In this document: positions 12,786 to 23,539 of the stretch, one piece after another | Layout: the number at the start of each line of letters is the position of its first letter | Position numbering within the stretch: the first letter of the stretch is position 1 | Assembly (NCBI RefSeq): GCF_022682495.2 | Contig: NC_071393.1 | Coordinates: forward strand, 104,054,304 to 104,118,303 | DNA from: Desmodus rotundus | Lineage: Eukaryota > Chordata > Mammalia > Chiroptera > Phyllostomidae | Direction: 5' to 3' | DNA length: 64,000 nucleotides | The notes under the pieces: generated by a model | Databases searched by the model: none | What the model was told of the DNA's origin: nothing | Seen by the model: only the letters and a program-made list of their open reading frames with translations | Position numbers and translations under genes: made by a program

Positions 12786-13849
12786 CCTTCAATGGTAAAT
12801 TAAAAAAATGACAACAGCCAACACAACAATAGCCGTATGGTCTGAATGAATCAAACTTATACCTATTTTTTGTCAGATCAGCAAAAAATATACTGTATTT
12901 TTTGGTGTGCTGCAGAATTTTAGTAATTAGTTTAAGAGTGCCATGAGATGAGAAAGGCTGAAAATTGATGCTCCGGATGGACATTGAATGACACTGGTCT
13001 CCGAGAACACTCCTTTCCCTGCTCCCGTGGCCAACCAGCCCTCCTGAAGGACAATTTCCCTTCAGATAGGTTAAAGCTGAAGTCAATGTCCAGTCAGGTT
13101 TCCTCGATCTGGCCACTCCGCCTTGTTAGAGATGACTCTGCCTGCCTCTGTTCTTATCTCCTTCGTGTGGCTTGATGGCCCTGCTCAGGTTAATGAGTTG
13201 CCAAATTAATGAGTTATCTCTCCCTGCAATTACAAAAAAACCAAATAAGCAACTCACAAAGTGTTGTCAAGCCAGGCCTTGCCAGACTAGAGACTTCTAG
13301 AATTAAGAGATAGGGCATTTGGAATGAGCAGTTATTACTAGAATATACATGGATTTTTTCTAAAAATACCAAAATCTTTTCCTCTCTTTAATAAGATAAA
13401 CTATACTCCTATAATCTTGTTTAAACTATAAATTTGCTTGGCAATTTTCTTACAAAAATTACTTACACATTTGTAAGTAATTTTTAGCTCAATTCAATCC
13501 TGTTAAATTATAAATGATACTGAATTCAACGGAGCCAAGCTGACGAACTTTTAGTACATTACTGCATGAACTGAAAAACAATACCAAGAATTAAAGCGTA
13601 AAAGGTGGCCTCTTCCTCTCCTTGACATAAACACACCACCCTATTAAGCTTCACTGTGAAGTGCTTGACAATCAAATTCTCAGTTTGTTATTTGTACTTC
13701 CAGCTCTTTGCTGGTCACCTTATTTCTTTACCTAAAATGTTACTATACACAAGGGCTTGATCCAAAGCTTATTCCAGTTACTTATCAGCTGGTTTTTTTT
13801 TCATTCAAAGTTATACATACAGAATTAATCCAGAGTTTCAAAGAAGTGG
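12786..13849. other. Unannotated intergenic DNA
   Basis: This is AT-rich unique sequence. Around 13453-13484 the word TTACTTACAAATG has a nearby inverted partner (CATTTGTAAGTAA), giving a small hairpin. No gene is supported. Confidence 0.3.
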
Positions 13850-14075
13850 ATGGAGTTGGTACTAACAGGGGGAGGAGGGAGGAGAGAGTGGGGAGTGACT
13901 GCTGATGGCCATGAGTTTCTTCTGGAGGTGATAAAAATATTCTGGACTTGGGCAGTGGTGATGGCTGCACAGTCTTGTGAATATCTTCTAAAAACCCGTG
14001 AAATGTGGTTAAAATTCATTTTAAAGGGGTGAATTTTATGGTACATGAATTATATCTTAATTTTAAAAATTCAGC
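13850..14075 (+). repeat. L1M 3' UTR fragment
   Basis: It shows the characteristic order GGGGAGTGACTGCTGATGGC, AGGTGATAAAAATATTCTGG, GTGGTGATGGCTGCACAGTC, then GGGTGAATTTTATGGTACAT, with an A-rich end. The related text at 53630-53965 is in the opposite orientation. Confidence 0.8.
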
Positions 14076-15479
14076 ACACCATGGGTCTTTTCAGAGTACT
14101 CTATGTAGGCATTATTCATTGCCCATGAGCAAAAAATGACCAGAGGCATACAGAAAGGGGATTTTTGAAACAATTTTGATTTGAAAGGGATTTTAGGCAT
14201 TAAGCAAAATAGAAACCAAATCCACACTGGGAGTCTGAAACCCTTCTTTCTCATCCCTGCGAGGACTTGGTGAGTTACAGCAATCCATCCGCCTGAGCCC
14301 TTAGAAAATCGTGAGGAAACAGCATTATCTGTTCTCCAAGTGGCAAGGTTAGCGACATTCTCTAAGTTATATTAGGACTTGAATCATCCCGACAGCTCAA
14401 CTTGAGACAGGAGCTCAGGGTGCCCATCAGGTTGAGCCCACCCCAATAACCGCAAACAGTGCCCGTCGTTCTAGAGAAAAACCCGATTCAGTACATTAAA
14501 AAATGGCACAGACAGGAATGAGAAGTAGTTATCAGATTTCTGAAAACACACTCCATAAACAGAGTTTGTATAAAGCTAATCACCATTCCTCCACTCATTA
14601 ACATAAAGATCTCAGCAATGTGGGGGGGGAGGTGGCTATATTTGGCCTCAAGCAATAAAGGATTTGCAGTTAAAATAACCTAAGTTTATGTTAGTTTTCT
14701 AGACACTTGGCAGGAAAAGCCAGCATGCAAGGGAAGCGCTCTAAGAGTGTCTCCTTCCCCAGAGGTCGTTTAAGAACAACTGGCCACGCAGACAGTTCAG
14801 TAAAAACCCGCACATTGACCACGAGGAGTAACTGGGCAAGTCTAGGGGTGGGGAACCTCTCAGGGCCATTTTACTGAGTTCAGAACTTGCCCTCCCCTCA
14901 GTATCTGAGCCGAATACATCCTTAAAGGCTTGTAAGTGCTGGTAGAGTTTCCCTGATTCTAGGGACAAAGAATATGGCAGCATAGATGAAAATAAGAGAA
15001 TGGATTTGAACTAAGTTTTGGAAACAAACTAGAAGAACATGCTGTAATTAAACAATAAGTAGCTAAGCGGCTTTAAATGCAGGGAGAAGAAATAAAGGAC
15101 CTTCTCAATGCATGATGCTGAAGTAGAATGGAGCCTTCACATCTCATTTTATAAAAAAGGAGCAGAGGTTCAAGAGTAGGAGTGATGAAACACTAGGCTG
15201 ATTCATAGCAGAGCCAGAACCCAAACCCAGTGTCCTGGCCCTTAGCCTAGTGGTGTCACTGCCCTCCCTTTCCCCAGGGCAGCCAAACCACCTTCACTGC
15301 CCCAAGCAGGTGAGTCAGAGCCAGATGTTTGCGGAATGCCACATTCATGGCATTTATCACCCCTTCCATCCTCATACATCTGGATGCTCTGGCCATGGGG
15401 ACTAACTGTTCCCTGCCGGCGACTATAGATGAAATTGTATCACTCAGTCTTTGACATGGGCGTGGACTACAGTGACGGT
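14076..15479. other. Unannotated intergenic DNA
   Basis: This is unique sequence. Short frames are present but unsupported. I see no repeat that I can name. Confidence 0.3.
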
Positions 15480-15665
15480 GGTGATGACTAACATTAGCTC
15501 TTTTACTAGGTGTCAGACACTTATCTTAGTGCTTTGTACACGCCAGTCTGTGTAATCCTCACACCCACCCTGTGAAGTGGGAACTATTATCACACTGCTA
15601 CCTGTATTCTACAGACCAGAAAAATGAGATGCAAAGAAGTTGCATGAGCTGTTCCCTGAGTCCCG
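15480..15665 (-). repeat. MIR SINE fragment
   Basis: This is reverse-orientation MIR: TACTAGGTGTCAGACACTTA, GTAATCCTCACACCCACCCT, then CAGACCAGAAAAATGAGATG. Confidence 0.65.
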
Positions 15666-16908
15666 TGCAGACTGTGCATTGTCCTCAGACTGTCCAGCTG
15701 GGGACAGTTCAGGTGCCTTGTTGCTCCCACAACATCTGACCCGCTCTTCTCACATTACCTGTTGTGTGGTGGTGACATTTTCTTTTTTAGCTGCGTGCCA
15801 GGAAGTTTTCTGTGGGTAATTACATGGAAATAATTAGTCTTTATGTAAGCACTGCCTTGCAGGATATGAAAGACATAACTCTCAGGCAGCCTCAGAACTC
15901 AGGAGGGCCCTTGTAATCACTAGGTTTCACCATCTCCAGGAGTAATTACGGATTTCAACCACTAATCACCACTTCAACTGGGTCTACACACCTTAGCGTC
16001 TTCTCAAAGTTATAATAGCAATTTTCTAGAGAAAGATTAAAGATAAAGGGGCAGACATCCTGTGGTTCTTTTGCCCTGCTAGAGGCTCTCTGTCACATGC
16101 AATGAGCAGATGCTGTTTCCTGGGGCATCGATGTCACGGGCTAATCACAGCCCTCTGAGTCATAGGACGGGGGGCTAGGAGGGACCGCACAGAGTCTTCA
16201 TTCAGGCTCTTTTGCTTGCTTATAATGGGATCCCACTTCAAACCACCTAAAGCAGAAAGGGGCATTGGGGCGTGTCAGGGCTCCGAGAAGTTCAAATAAG
16301 TTATGTAGGACTCATGCCTAGAACTGAAAATTGTCAGCATTCACTGATTTGCCAAAAGCTCCGTGGTGAACAGGTTACAAAGGTAACAGCAAGTCTCCAA
16401 CGTAAGTGCATACGTACTCCTGTTACAGAGCAGGGGCGGGGGTTGGTTCACAATAAATTATTACAGAAAGGATCCCCCCTTTCTGTCTCTGGAGGTTCCC
16501 TGCCCCACACGCACACCTGCTAGGTTCGAAATGCCCACCGCCAGAGGAAAGACATCTCTCAATGCCAGAGACTGATGAAAAGGGAAGGAATTGTTTATTT
16601 AAAAGTTACACAAACTTAGAGTAATGACTTAATGTCTTCAATAAGATACTAAAGTCCTTTAGAATACCCACACATGCACAGTCCTTCCTTCTCCCTCTGC
16701 CCAGTCTGGGGTACCGTATCTCAGGAAAAGAAGTAGAAGTCCGTGATTCAGGCTCCCGGCACCATCAGCTGTGTGGCTGCTGCGATCTCCAGTTAATCCA
16801 AAGACATGTGGCACCTTCTCATGGCCCACCAGCAAGAGTCCTTTCTCCCCTTTTCTTCCAGGCAAAATCTCTTCTAATGCCTAAGCTGCATGGCAAAAGA
16901 AGCACCCC
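15666..16908. other. Unannotated intergenic DNA
   Basis: This is unique sequence upstream of the minisatellite. No exon or named repeat is supported. Confidence 0.3.
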
Positions 16909-17085
16909 AAAACCACATGGTCCTCTCCTTTCCCTCAGAACCTCTTGGTCCTTCCTATTCACTCCAGAACCTCATGGTCCTCTTCCTTTCCCTCCATCAG
17001 AACCACGTGGTCCTCTCTCTTTCCCCTCAGAACCACATGGTCCTCTTCCTTTTACTTCAGAACCTCGTGACCCTCTCTATGGCTG
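16909..17085. repeat. Minisatellite, about 30-bp unit, six copies
   Basis: Six copies of a unit beginning AACCACATGG or AACCTCATGG, followed by a TCCTC plus pyrimidine-rich filler, start at 16911, 16939, 16968, 17001, 17031 and 17061. The spacings are therefore 28, 29, 33, 30 and 30 bases. Because 30 is a multiple of three, a plus-strand frame reads an EPHGPLPF-like decapeptide repeat. With no homologue recognised I treat that as a by-product rather than a protein. Confidence 0.85.
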
Positions 17086-17684
17086 CTGCGCCTAGGTTTA
17101 AATCCCAGCACCCATCTTCCTTTGCAGCCCCATTTCCGACTCCTCCTACATTCAGTTACACCTGCCAGCATCCCCATATTCTTCCAGCTTTACTGGGCTG
17201 CCATTGTAAGTCCAGGTAGGTGTGGCCCCATGGCATGGAGCCAATCTTCTCCAAGCTCTCACGCAGGCCCTGTAACCAGGGGGAGTTGCTTCCCAGTCCC
17301 ATCTTGGGTGGAATTTGCTCCCACCCCCCTGGCTCAAAGCGTGGCCACAGCTATTTAACACATCCATGAAACCAGTTAAAGGTTATAGATATGTTAAATG
17401 ACCGTGCCAGGGGTTAGCTGCAAAGCTGTTGCTACCCAAAACAGCTCTGAATGGCCCTGTTCCATGTGTCCCATCCCCCCTGGCTCAGGCTTGTGGGGGT
17501 GAGGACATCCTATATATATATTTCTAATATTTCCTGGACACCTTGAGTTCTGGACCCCATTACAAATCCCTTCTTGGGGCCCTCCTTTTGGCTGCACCCC
17601 CCTTCACTCCCCAAAGCCACACGGCACCACCCCCCCCACTCTACTGTCACCACAGTCACTCTTCAGAATCGGAGAGTGCTGATT

Positions 17685-18187
17685 GCCTAATGCTGTGCAA
17701 CAACTACCCTAAAATTTAGTGGCTTAAAACAACCATTTTATTAAATTTAAAGGTTTTCAAGGCTCAGGAATTCAGGCAGGGCTCAATGGGTGACTTTTCC
17801 TGTCCATAGGGTTTCACTGGAGGTCACTGGGTGGCTCTCACGGGGCCCAGCACAACCTCACTCACAGGCCTGGTGCCTCGGGGGGTTGGGTGGAAGGCTG
17901 AGCGAGCTGGGACTGTCGGCTGAGCACCTACCCCTGGGCTCTCCTGCATGGCTGCCTCAGAATCGTCAAATTTTTTACATGGCAGCTCAGGACTCCCCAG
18001 AAACCCAAAGGGAAGCTGCAAAGCTCCTGTTGATCTATGTCAGTCGTTTCAGAATAACACTTCCATCACCTTGTCTAGTGAAACAAGTCATGGAAGCCAG
18101 CTCAGATTCAAGGGGAGGCGAATTGGATTCTACCTCTCAGTAAAGAGGAGTACTAATTAATTTGGAGCCCTCTTCAATCTCCCACAG
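17685..18187 (+). mobile_element. Old solitary LTR-like repeat, same superfamily as 7115-7622
   Basis: It opens with TGCCTAATGCTGTGCAACAA and AATTTAGTGGCTTAAAACAA, the same entry wording as the copies at 7115 and 49866. It closes with CAGCTCAGATTCAAGGGGAG and a CTTCAATCTCCCACA end. It is a diverged subfamily, and its short open frames are incidental. Confidence 0.55.
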
Positions 18188-18439
18188 CCAAGATGCTGAC
18201 AAGTGTCCACACTGCTTAAACATTTACCACTTGCTATAAATGAGCAATGGAAACAAATATCTGATCGAATGGCTTAGGGGTCTCAGAAGGCAAAGCTTTG
18301 GGATGGGCTAGGATGGAGCTTCTCTAGGGGACTCAGGTGGGAGAGCTGGCCCCCTTCAATCCTGCTCACCTCGCTGCTGGATGATAGTTTCAAAAAGTTA
18401 TGAAAAAAAGATGATCTGTAAAGAGAGGATAAGATGTGT

Positions 18440-18545
18440 GGACACTGAATAGATCTGAGATATATGAAGCACTTAGACCAGTGCCTGGCATACAGTAAGT
18501 GCCTTATTAGAAATCACCATTATCATCATCATCATCACGTTTGAT
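18440..18545 (+). repeat. MIR tail with (CAT)n run
   Basis: The words GAAGCACTTAGACCAGTGCC and TGGCATACAGTAAGTGCC are the MIR 3' segment. It runs into a short ATC/CAT trinucleotide repeat at about 18517-18538. Confidence 0.65.
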
Positions 18546-18789
18546 GGACCACACAAAAACACTTTCTAACCTTAGCTAGGCATCCAAATTTAACTCCTGG
18601 GGGAACGATTTTCCAAGACAATAATGGGAAACAAAGGAAGAAAGAAATGTGGTTTACAACCACTCAACTCCATTTGCATGCAAATTACCAACAGTAATTT
18701 ATTCACGATTCTCAGAGTAAGTAAGTTTCATTTCAAAGTGTTATGTAATAAAACAATAATGGCATTTTAAAGCCCTCAGGTGCGAGAAC

Positions 18790-18801
18790 CAAGATGGCGG
18801 C
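18790..18801 (+). promoter_or_regulatory. YY1-like site at the HAL1 5' end
   Basis: The 12-mer CAAGATGGCGGC lies 6 bases inside the insertion. In human L1 a YY1 site in the same position helps set the transcription start (established knowledge). The older HAL1 copy has CAAGATGGCAGC at 54061-54072, a single CpG-decay change. Activity here is inferred. Confidence 0.65.
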
Positions 18802-19536
18802 GTAGGTAGACACACTGCGCCTCCTCGCACAACCAGAACCGACAGAGAATCGAACAGCAAGGGGGACCAACACCAAGGAAACAGAAAATAATCATTCATC
18901 CAGACTGGTAGGAGGGGCGGAGACGGCACTGGGGTGGAGAGGACTCGCGTGGCTGTGGCGGGACTGAGACTGGCGGAGTGTGGGACAAATGGCGCAGGCA
19001 GTCCGAGCACTAGCAGACCCTGCAGTCCCACATTTGCACAGATAAACCCAGAGGGCCGGACTCAGAGTGGCGGAGAGTGGGGCAGGCAGAGTGGCGGATA
19101 GCACATTGCGGCACCACATTCGCCCACAGATAAACCGGACAAACGGCGGGCAGAGAAGCAGACCGCTGCGCAACCCAGGGCTCCAGCTCGGGGAAATAAA
19201 GCCTCAAACCTCTGATTGAAAGCGCCCCTGGGGGTTGGGGCGGCAGGAGAGACTCCCAGCCTCACAGGAGAGGTTGTTGGAGAGACCCACAGGGGCCTAG
19301 AGTGTGCACAGGCCCACTTACTCGGGAACCAGCACCAGAGGGGCCCAGTTTGATTGTGGGTAGCGGAGTGAAAGACTGAAATCCGGAGGAGAGCGAAGCG
19401 GGCACCATTGCTCCCTCTCGGCCCCGCCCCCACGTACAGCATCACAGCGCAGCGACCAGCATTACCCCGCCCCGGTGAGCACCTAAGGCTCCTCCCCTTA
19501 AAGTAACAGACGCGCCAAGACAAACAAACAAAAAAA

Positions 19537-20232
19537 ATGGCCCAAATGACAGAACACTTCAAAGCTCCAGAAAAAATACAACTAAGCGACGAAGAGATAG
19601 CCAACCTATCGGATGCACAGTTCAAAGCACTGGTTATCAATATGCTCACAGACTTGGTTGAATCTATTCGAAAAACAGATGAAAAAATGAAGCCTATGCT
19701 AAGAGAAACAAAGGAAAATGTTCAGGGAACCAATAGTGATGAGAAGGAAACTGGGACTCAAATCAATGGTATGGACCAGAAGGAAGAAACAAACATTCAA
19801 CCAGAAAAGAATGAAGAAACAAGAACTTGGAAAAATGAGGAGAGGCTTAGGAACCTCCAGGACACCTTGAAACGTTCCAACATCAGAATTACAGGGGTGC
19901 CAGAAGGAGAAGAGGAAGAACAAAAAATTGAAAACTTATTTGAACAAATAATGGAGAACTTCCCCGATCTGGCAAAGGAAATAGACTTCCGGGAAGTCCA
20001 GGAAGCTCAGAGAGTCCCAAAGAAGCTGGACCCAAGGAGGAACACAACAAGACACATCATAATTACATTACCCAAGATTAAACGCAAGGACCTACGTCCA
20101 AGATTACTGTATCCAGCAAAGCTATCATTTAGAATGGAAGGGAGGATAAAGTGCTTCTCAGATAAGGTCAAGTTGAAGAGGCTCATCATCACCAAGCCCT
20201 TATTATATGAAATGTTAAAGGGAGTTACCTAA
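19537..20232 (+). CDS. HAL1/L1 ORF1 protein, open, C-terminal domain shortened
   Basis: The 231-codon frame starts MAQMTEHF right after an A-rich leader and ends LYEMLKGVT. In L1, ORF1p is an RNA-binding chaperone that coats the element RNA in cytoplasmic particles. The residues suggest a short charged, coiled-coil-prone N-terminus (about 15-95) and an RRM-like middle (about 97-180, with NIRITGVPEGEEEE and REVQEAQRVPKKLD). A truncated C-terminal domain follows (about 185-231, with RPRLLYPAKLSF). Compared with the second copy in this window, about 47 residues are missing in frame between PKIK and DLRPRLLYP. That segment should contribute to nucleic-acid binding, so function is doubtful. There is no ORF2 downstream. 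It is a mobile-element gene, not a host gene. Confidence 0.85.
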   Translation: MAQMTEHFKAPEKIQLSDEEIANLSDAQFKALVINMLTDLVESIRKTDEKMKPMLRETKENVQGTNSDEKETGTQINGMDQKEETNIQPEKNEETRTWKNEERLRNLQDTLKRSNIRITGVPEGEEEEQKIENLFEQIMENFPDLAKEIDFREVQEAQRVPKKLDPRRNTTRHIIITLPKIKRKDLRPRLLYPAKLSFRMEGRIKCFSDKVKLKRLIITKPLLYEMLKGVT

Positions 20233-20353
20233 GAAAAAGATCAAAAATAGGAACAGTAAAAATGACAGCAAACTCACAGTTATTAATGACCACACATAAA
20301 ACAAAAACGAGAGCAAACTAGGCAAACAACTAGAACATGAGGGTTGTCAATAA

Positions 20354-20377
20354 GGGAGTGGGAGGGGGAGAGGGGGG
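20354..20377 (+). other. G-quadruplex motif in the HAL1 3' UTR
   Basis: Four G-runs of three or more (GGG, GGG, GGGGG, GGGGGG) are separated by loops of 1-3 bases. A second motif lies at 20500-20530. L1 3' UTRs commonly carry such purine-rich G4 tracts (established knowledge). Folding is inferred. Confidence 0.7.
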
Positions 20378-20499
20378 TAAAGGTACAGAGAATAAGTAGC
20401 ATAGATGATAGGTGGAAAATAGACAGGGGGAGGGTAAAAATAGTGTAGGAAATGTAGAAGCCAAAGAACTTATAAGTATGACCCATGGACATGAACTAT

Positions 20500-20530
20500 G
20501 GGGGGGGAATGTGGGAGGGAGGGGGGTGGG
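20500..20530 (+). other. Second G-quadruplex motif in the HAL1 3' UTR
   Basis: A run of eight G is followed by GGG, GGG, GGGGGG and GGG with loops of 1-5 bases. It is on the same strand and in the same 3' UTR as the motif at 20354-20377. Confidence 0.7.
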
Positions 20531-20613
20531 CAGGATGGAGTGGAGTGGGGGGGGAAATGGGACAACTGTAATAGCATAATCAATAAATATATTTAAAAAA
20601 AAAAAAAAAAAAA

Positions 20614-20886
20614 GAACAGCGTAGGAAATGGAGAAGCCAAAGAACTTGTATGTACGACCGACCCATGGACATAAACTAAGGGCAGTGGGGAGATGCTGGA
20701 GAGAATGGTGGTACCAGGCAGAGGGGGAAAAAGGGGAGAAAAATACTGAGACAACTATAATAGCATAATCAATAAAATTACTTTAAAAGAAAAGAACACA
20801 GTATTCAAACTACAAAGTAGCTGTCAGAAATGCAAAAGGTGAAGGAGAGTAGCACAACTAAAATTAAAGCAAGCCTTGTTTTGTTT
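20614..20886 (+). other. Transduced 3' flank carrying a second HAL1/L1 3' end
   Basis: This lies between the first poly(A) tract and the terminal A-rich tract, inside the single target-site duplication. Bases 20620-20790 repeat the element's own 3' end in diverged form (TAGGAAATGGAGAAGCCAAA, then CTATAATAGCATAATCAATA). About 95 bases of other DNA follow, with an ATTAAA at 20863-20868, some 18 bases before the terminal A tract. This is the expected anatomy of read-through past a weak first signal to a downstream one. Confidence 0.75.
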
Positions 20887-20999
20887 AAAAAAAAAAACAA
20901 AACAAAAAAAAAAAAAAACAAACAAAAAAAAAAAAAAAAGCCCTCAGGTGCCTGTCCCTACATGAATCACAAGAGTGGTCCCATTACGTCAGGAATTTG

Positions 21000-22600
21000 T
21001 GATCGAGGTGACCATTTTGTAACACTGACCACTTAGCTTGCAATTTCCAGAGTCCCCAGAGTCTCGCTATAAGCCATTAGCAGGAACAAGTGGCTTCGCC
21101 TCCACCACCATCGACTGTTCAGCCTAGCCTGATGCCAAACCTTATCTCCTTTAGTGAGCTGGAGGCCGTGTATGCTTGTTAGAAAGTGAACTTTCTGGGT
21201 TCCATCATTAGGTTCCAAGGCCCCACTAACTCCCAGGACACCATCTCTTCGTTCCTATGTGGGAAGATCACTGGTATGAAAACCTGGTACAGCATTTTCG
21301 TATAACTCGGGTTACACTGACCGGCAGGCCTCCTGGAGCTGCTTCTAGGATGGCTCCTCGAAGCCTGGACAGAATACTCACCTCCAGGGAATGAGGCAGA
21401 GATGCTGGAACTGCCTTGGCAGAGTGTTGACAGGATCAAAGGCTCAGTAAGGTGGGAATGGTAGAAAGAATATACTGAGTGAGGCCTGAAAACCCACCAG
21501 CTGGCTACAACCCAGGAGGGCCCAGAAACACTCCCCTCAGTAAAGCAATGGAGAATGCATTGCTGAGAGGGACTCTGGAATATGTGAAAAAGTTGGGTTA
21601 GCTGTCCTCTGAAGGTCAGTATTGGAAGTGGGAGGGTCTGCCATTGAGCTGGGCTCCATAGAATAAGTGGAACTCAGAGGATTCTGGAGTGGCAAAAGGC
21701 AATGCTTAATTGTCAGAGGCCAGGTGGACGTCATTATCCATTGGTCGGTGAGACTTGGAGTAGAAATCAGGAGGCCTTGAACACCAGGGATCTGTAGCAA
21801 TCGCAGCGTTGCAAGGGTGGATAATAGACGGAGAGCAGACTGGGTATCACTTAACTGTTACAACCAATAAAATGAAAAAGCTGGAGAGTAGAGACATGAA
21901 TATGCCGCAATAGGGGAAGACCATCGTCCTTCACCTTGTTTCCACATCTAAGTCAGTACAGAAACCTAGAACCCACTGATTTAAGGGAAGGATAGGTCTG
22001 CTTGAGGAAGGAATCTACAGCAACACTGTAAGTACGGGGAATATTTCCCCTAAAGGTATATGTGTCCATCCGCTAGGGGAACTACACTGTAGAAACAGGA
22101 ATATCTAGGTCTGTGCACCTGAAATACAATCATGTCCCTGTAGACAGAGCAGGGGGCTGGGGAGGTGTGCCAGGTGGTAAATGGAATTCTGTTTGTAATG
22201 TGTAATTGGAACAGATACTCTGCGGAGCTGGTGGACCTGTCACATTGATTCCCTAACCTGTGGAGTAAAGGCCAGAGTTATGTGGTTATGTGGAGGCCCC
22301 TGAAACTCCTCCTACATCTAGCCAAGATAATGAACTGGGAGCAGTGTTACATCCCAGGTGGAACCGCGGAACTTAGAGTCATAATCGCAGTCTCAAGTCA
22401 TGTATGAGTGGCGATCCCCACTGAATCACCTGGCTGTCCCCAGCAAACACCAGATGGATCGTGGCAGAGAGCAATGAGCTACCAAAAATTTAATGAAGCA
22501 ACGGCCCAAGTGTCACCAGCTGTGTCAAATACAGTGTCTTCACTAGAACAAGTCAACACAGGCTCTGGCTCTTAGTATATGGCCAATGGTCTGCAAAGCA
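21000..22600. other. Unclassified stretch, possibly a decayed retroviral interior
   Basis: This 1.6-kb stretch has even composition, unlike the AT-rich surroundings. On the minus strand it reads as broken open pieces (for example 21537-21800) separated by stops. The style suggests an old endogenous retrovirus interior (ERVL/MaLR-like), but I cannot point to a protease, reverse transcriptase or integrase motif. It may equally be ordinary unique DNA. Confidence 0.2.
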
Positions 22601-23539
22601 CATTCTTCCCCATCTTTATCAGTAAGAAGGGTCAAGAGAGGGTCACTTTTTAACATGGAAAGGGGAGCAATACCTATTCACTGTTCTTTGTCTAAGAGCT
22701 CCCCTTTGCAGTATGATGCCAAGATTTCAATTCTCTTGATATTCTGCACACTTCAAATTTGTCCATCATATTAATAATATCCATGCCAATTATAACTATG
22801 GAGCAAGAGTTATTGTTTTGTTTTTCAGAGATAAACATTTATCAACACTCTACAGTTTATTTTTCTTCCTTCTTTACTCCCTCTATTCCTTGTCTGCTTC
22901 CTCCAATTCCATTACCAAATAAACTACTTGCACATAGGCCTTTGTATCCAATTCTGCTTTCCCAGGGGTCCAGGTAAGACACATACCTACTTCATAGTCT
23001 TGTCATGCGGTTTAATGGGATCACATTGTGGCAGTGTGACTATGGCCAAGACTGAACAGCCTAGACATGGAAAAATATACCCACCTCGTATGGGTTTATA
23101 TAACTTATTGTCTCTGGAGGCAACGGGACCACAGTCCTTGGGAATCAATGCCAGGCATCCCGAGGCAGAAAACAACTGGGATGAAGGCAAGAAGGGCTTC
23201 CTGCCTGCCTGTCTTGTGCCTGGACAGGGTGACTAGGAGAGGCTGAGTGACAAATGTTCTGGTCCTACGGAGGCAGGCTGAGCTGGCGGTACCTCAGGGC
23301 TGTTAGACTGATCCAGCCTTCTTGCTCTTCTGTCAGGTGTTAGGAAGCCTGAACTCAGGCCCAACAAGAAGTGGCACAAAGAAGCTGAGCTGACTCCTTG
23401 GAATGGATAGAGGGATGATTTCAAGGACAGCATGTGACTGAATGTGAAACCCCTTCTGATCTTTCCTCACATGCCTCAGCCAAAGGGCCACATGTGTATG
23501 TGTGTACGTATGTGTGTTTTAGGGTGAGAAAGCCCTATT
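22601..23539. other. Unannotated intergenic DNA
   Basis: It includes a short GT-rich run near 23492-23518. No gene or named repeat is supported. Confidence 0.3.

Larger units (their letters stand above)
18784..20936 (+). mobile_element. Young HAL1 (ORF1-only L1) with 3' transduction
   Basis: This is a complete insertion flanked by the 15-bp duplication AAAGCCCTCAGGTGC at 18769-18783 and 20937-20951. From 5' to 3' it contains: a GC-rich 5' UTR starting with a YY1-like site (18784-19536); an open ORF1 (19537-20232); a short purine-rich 3' UTR with an AATAAA at 20582 and a 19-A tail at 20595-20613; about 270 bases of carried-along flanking DNA (20614-20886); and a terminal A-rich tract up to the second duplication. 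There is no ORF2, so it depends on an L1 supplying reverse transcriptase. Exact duplication ends, a CpG-rich 5' UTR and an open ORF1 all point to a recent insertion. Confidence 0.88.

Noticed and set aside
19062..19649. 195-codon minus-strand frame across the HAL1 5' UTR
   Set aside because: It is antisense to the element's leader and ORF1 start. The GC-rich leader keeps stops rare, and no protein resemblance is seen.
20620..20790. An independent second HAL1 insertion next to the first
   Set aside because: No separate duplication surrounds it, and the outer 15-bp duplication encloses both parts. Co-transport as transduced flank is the simpler reading.
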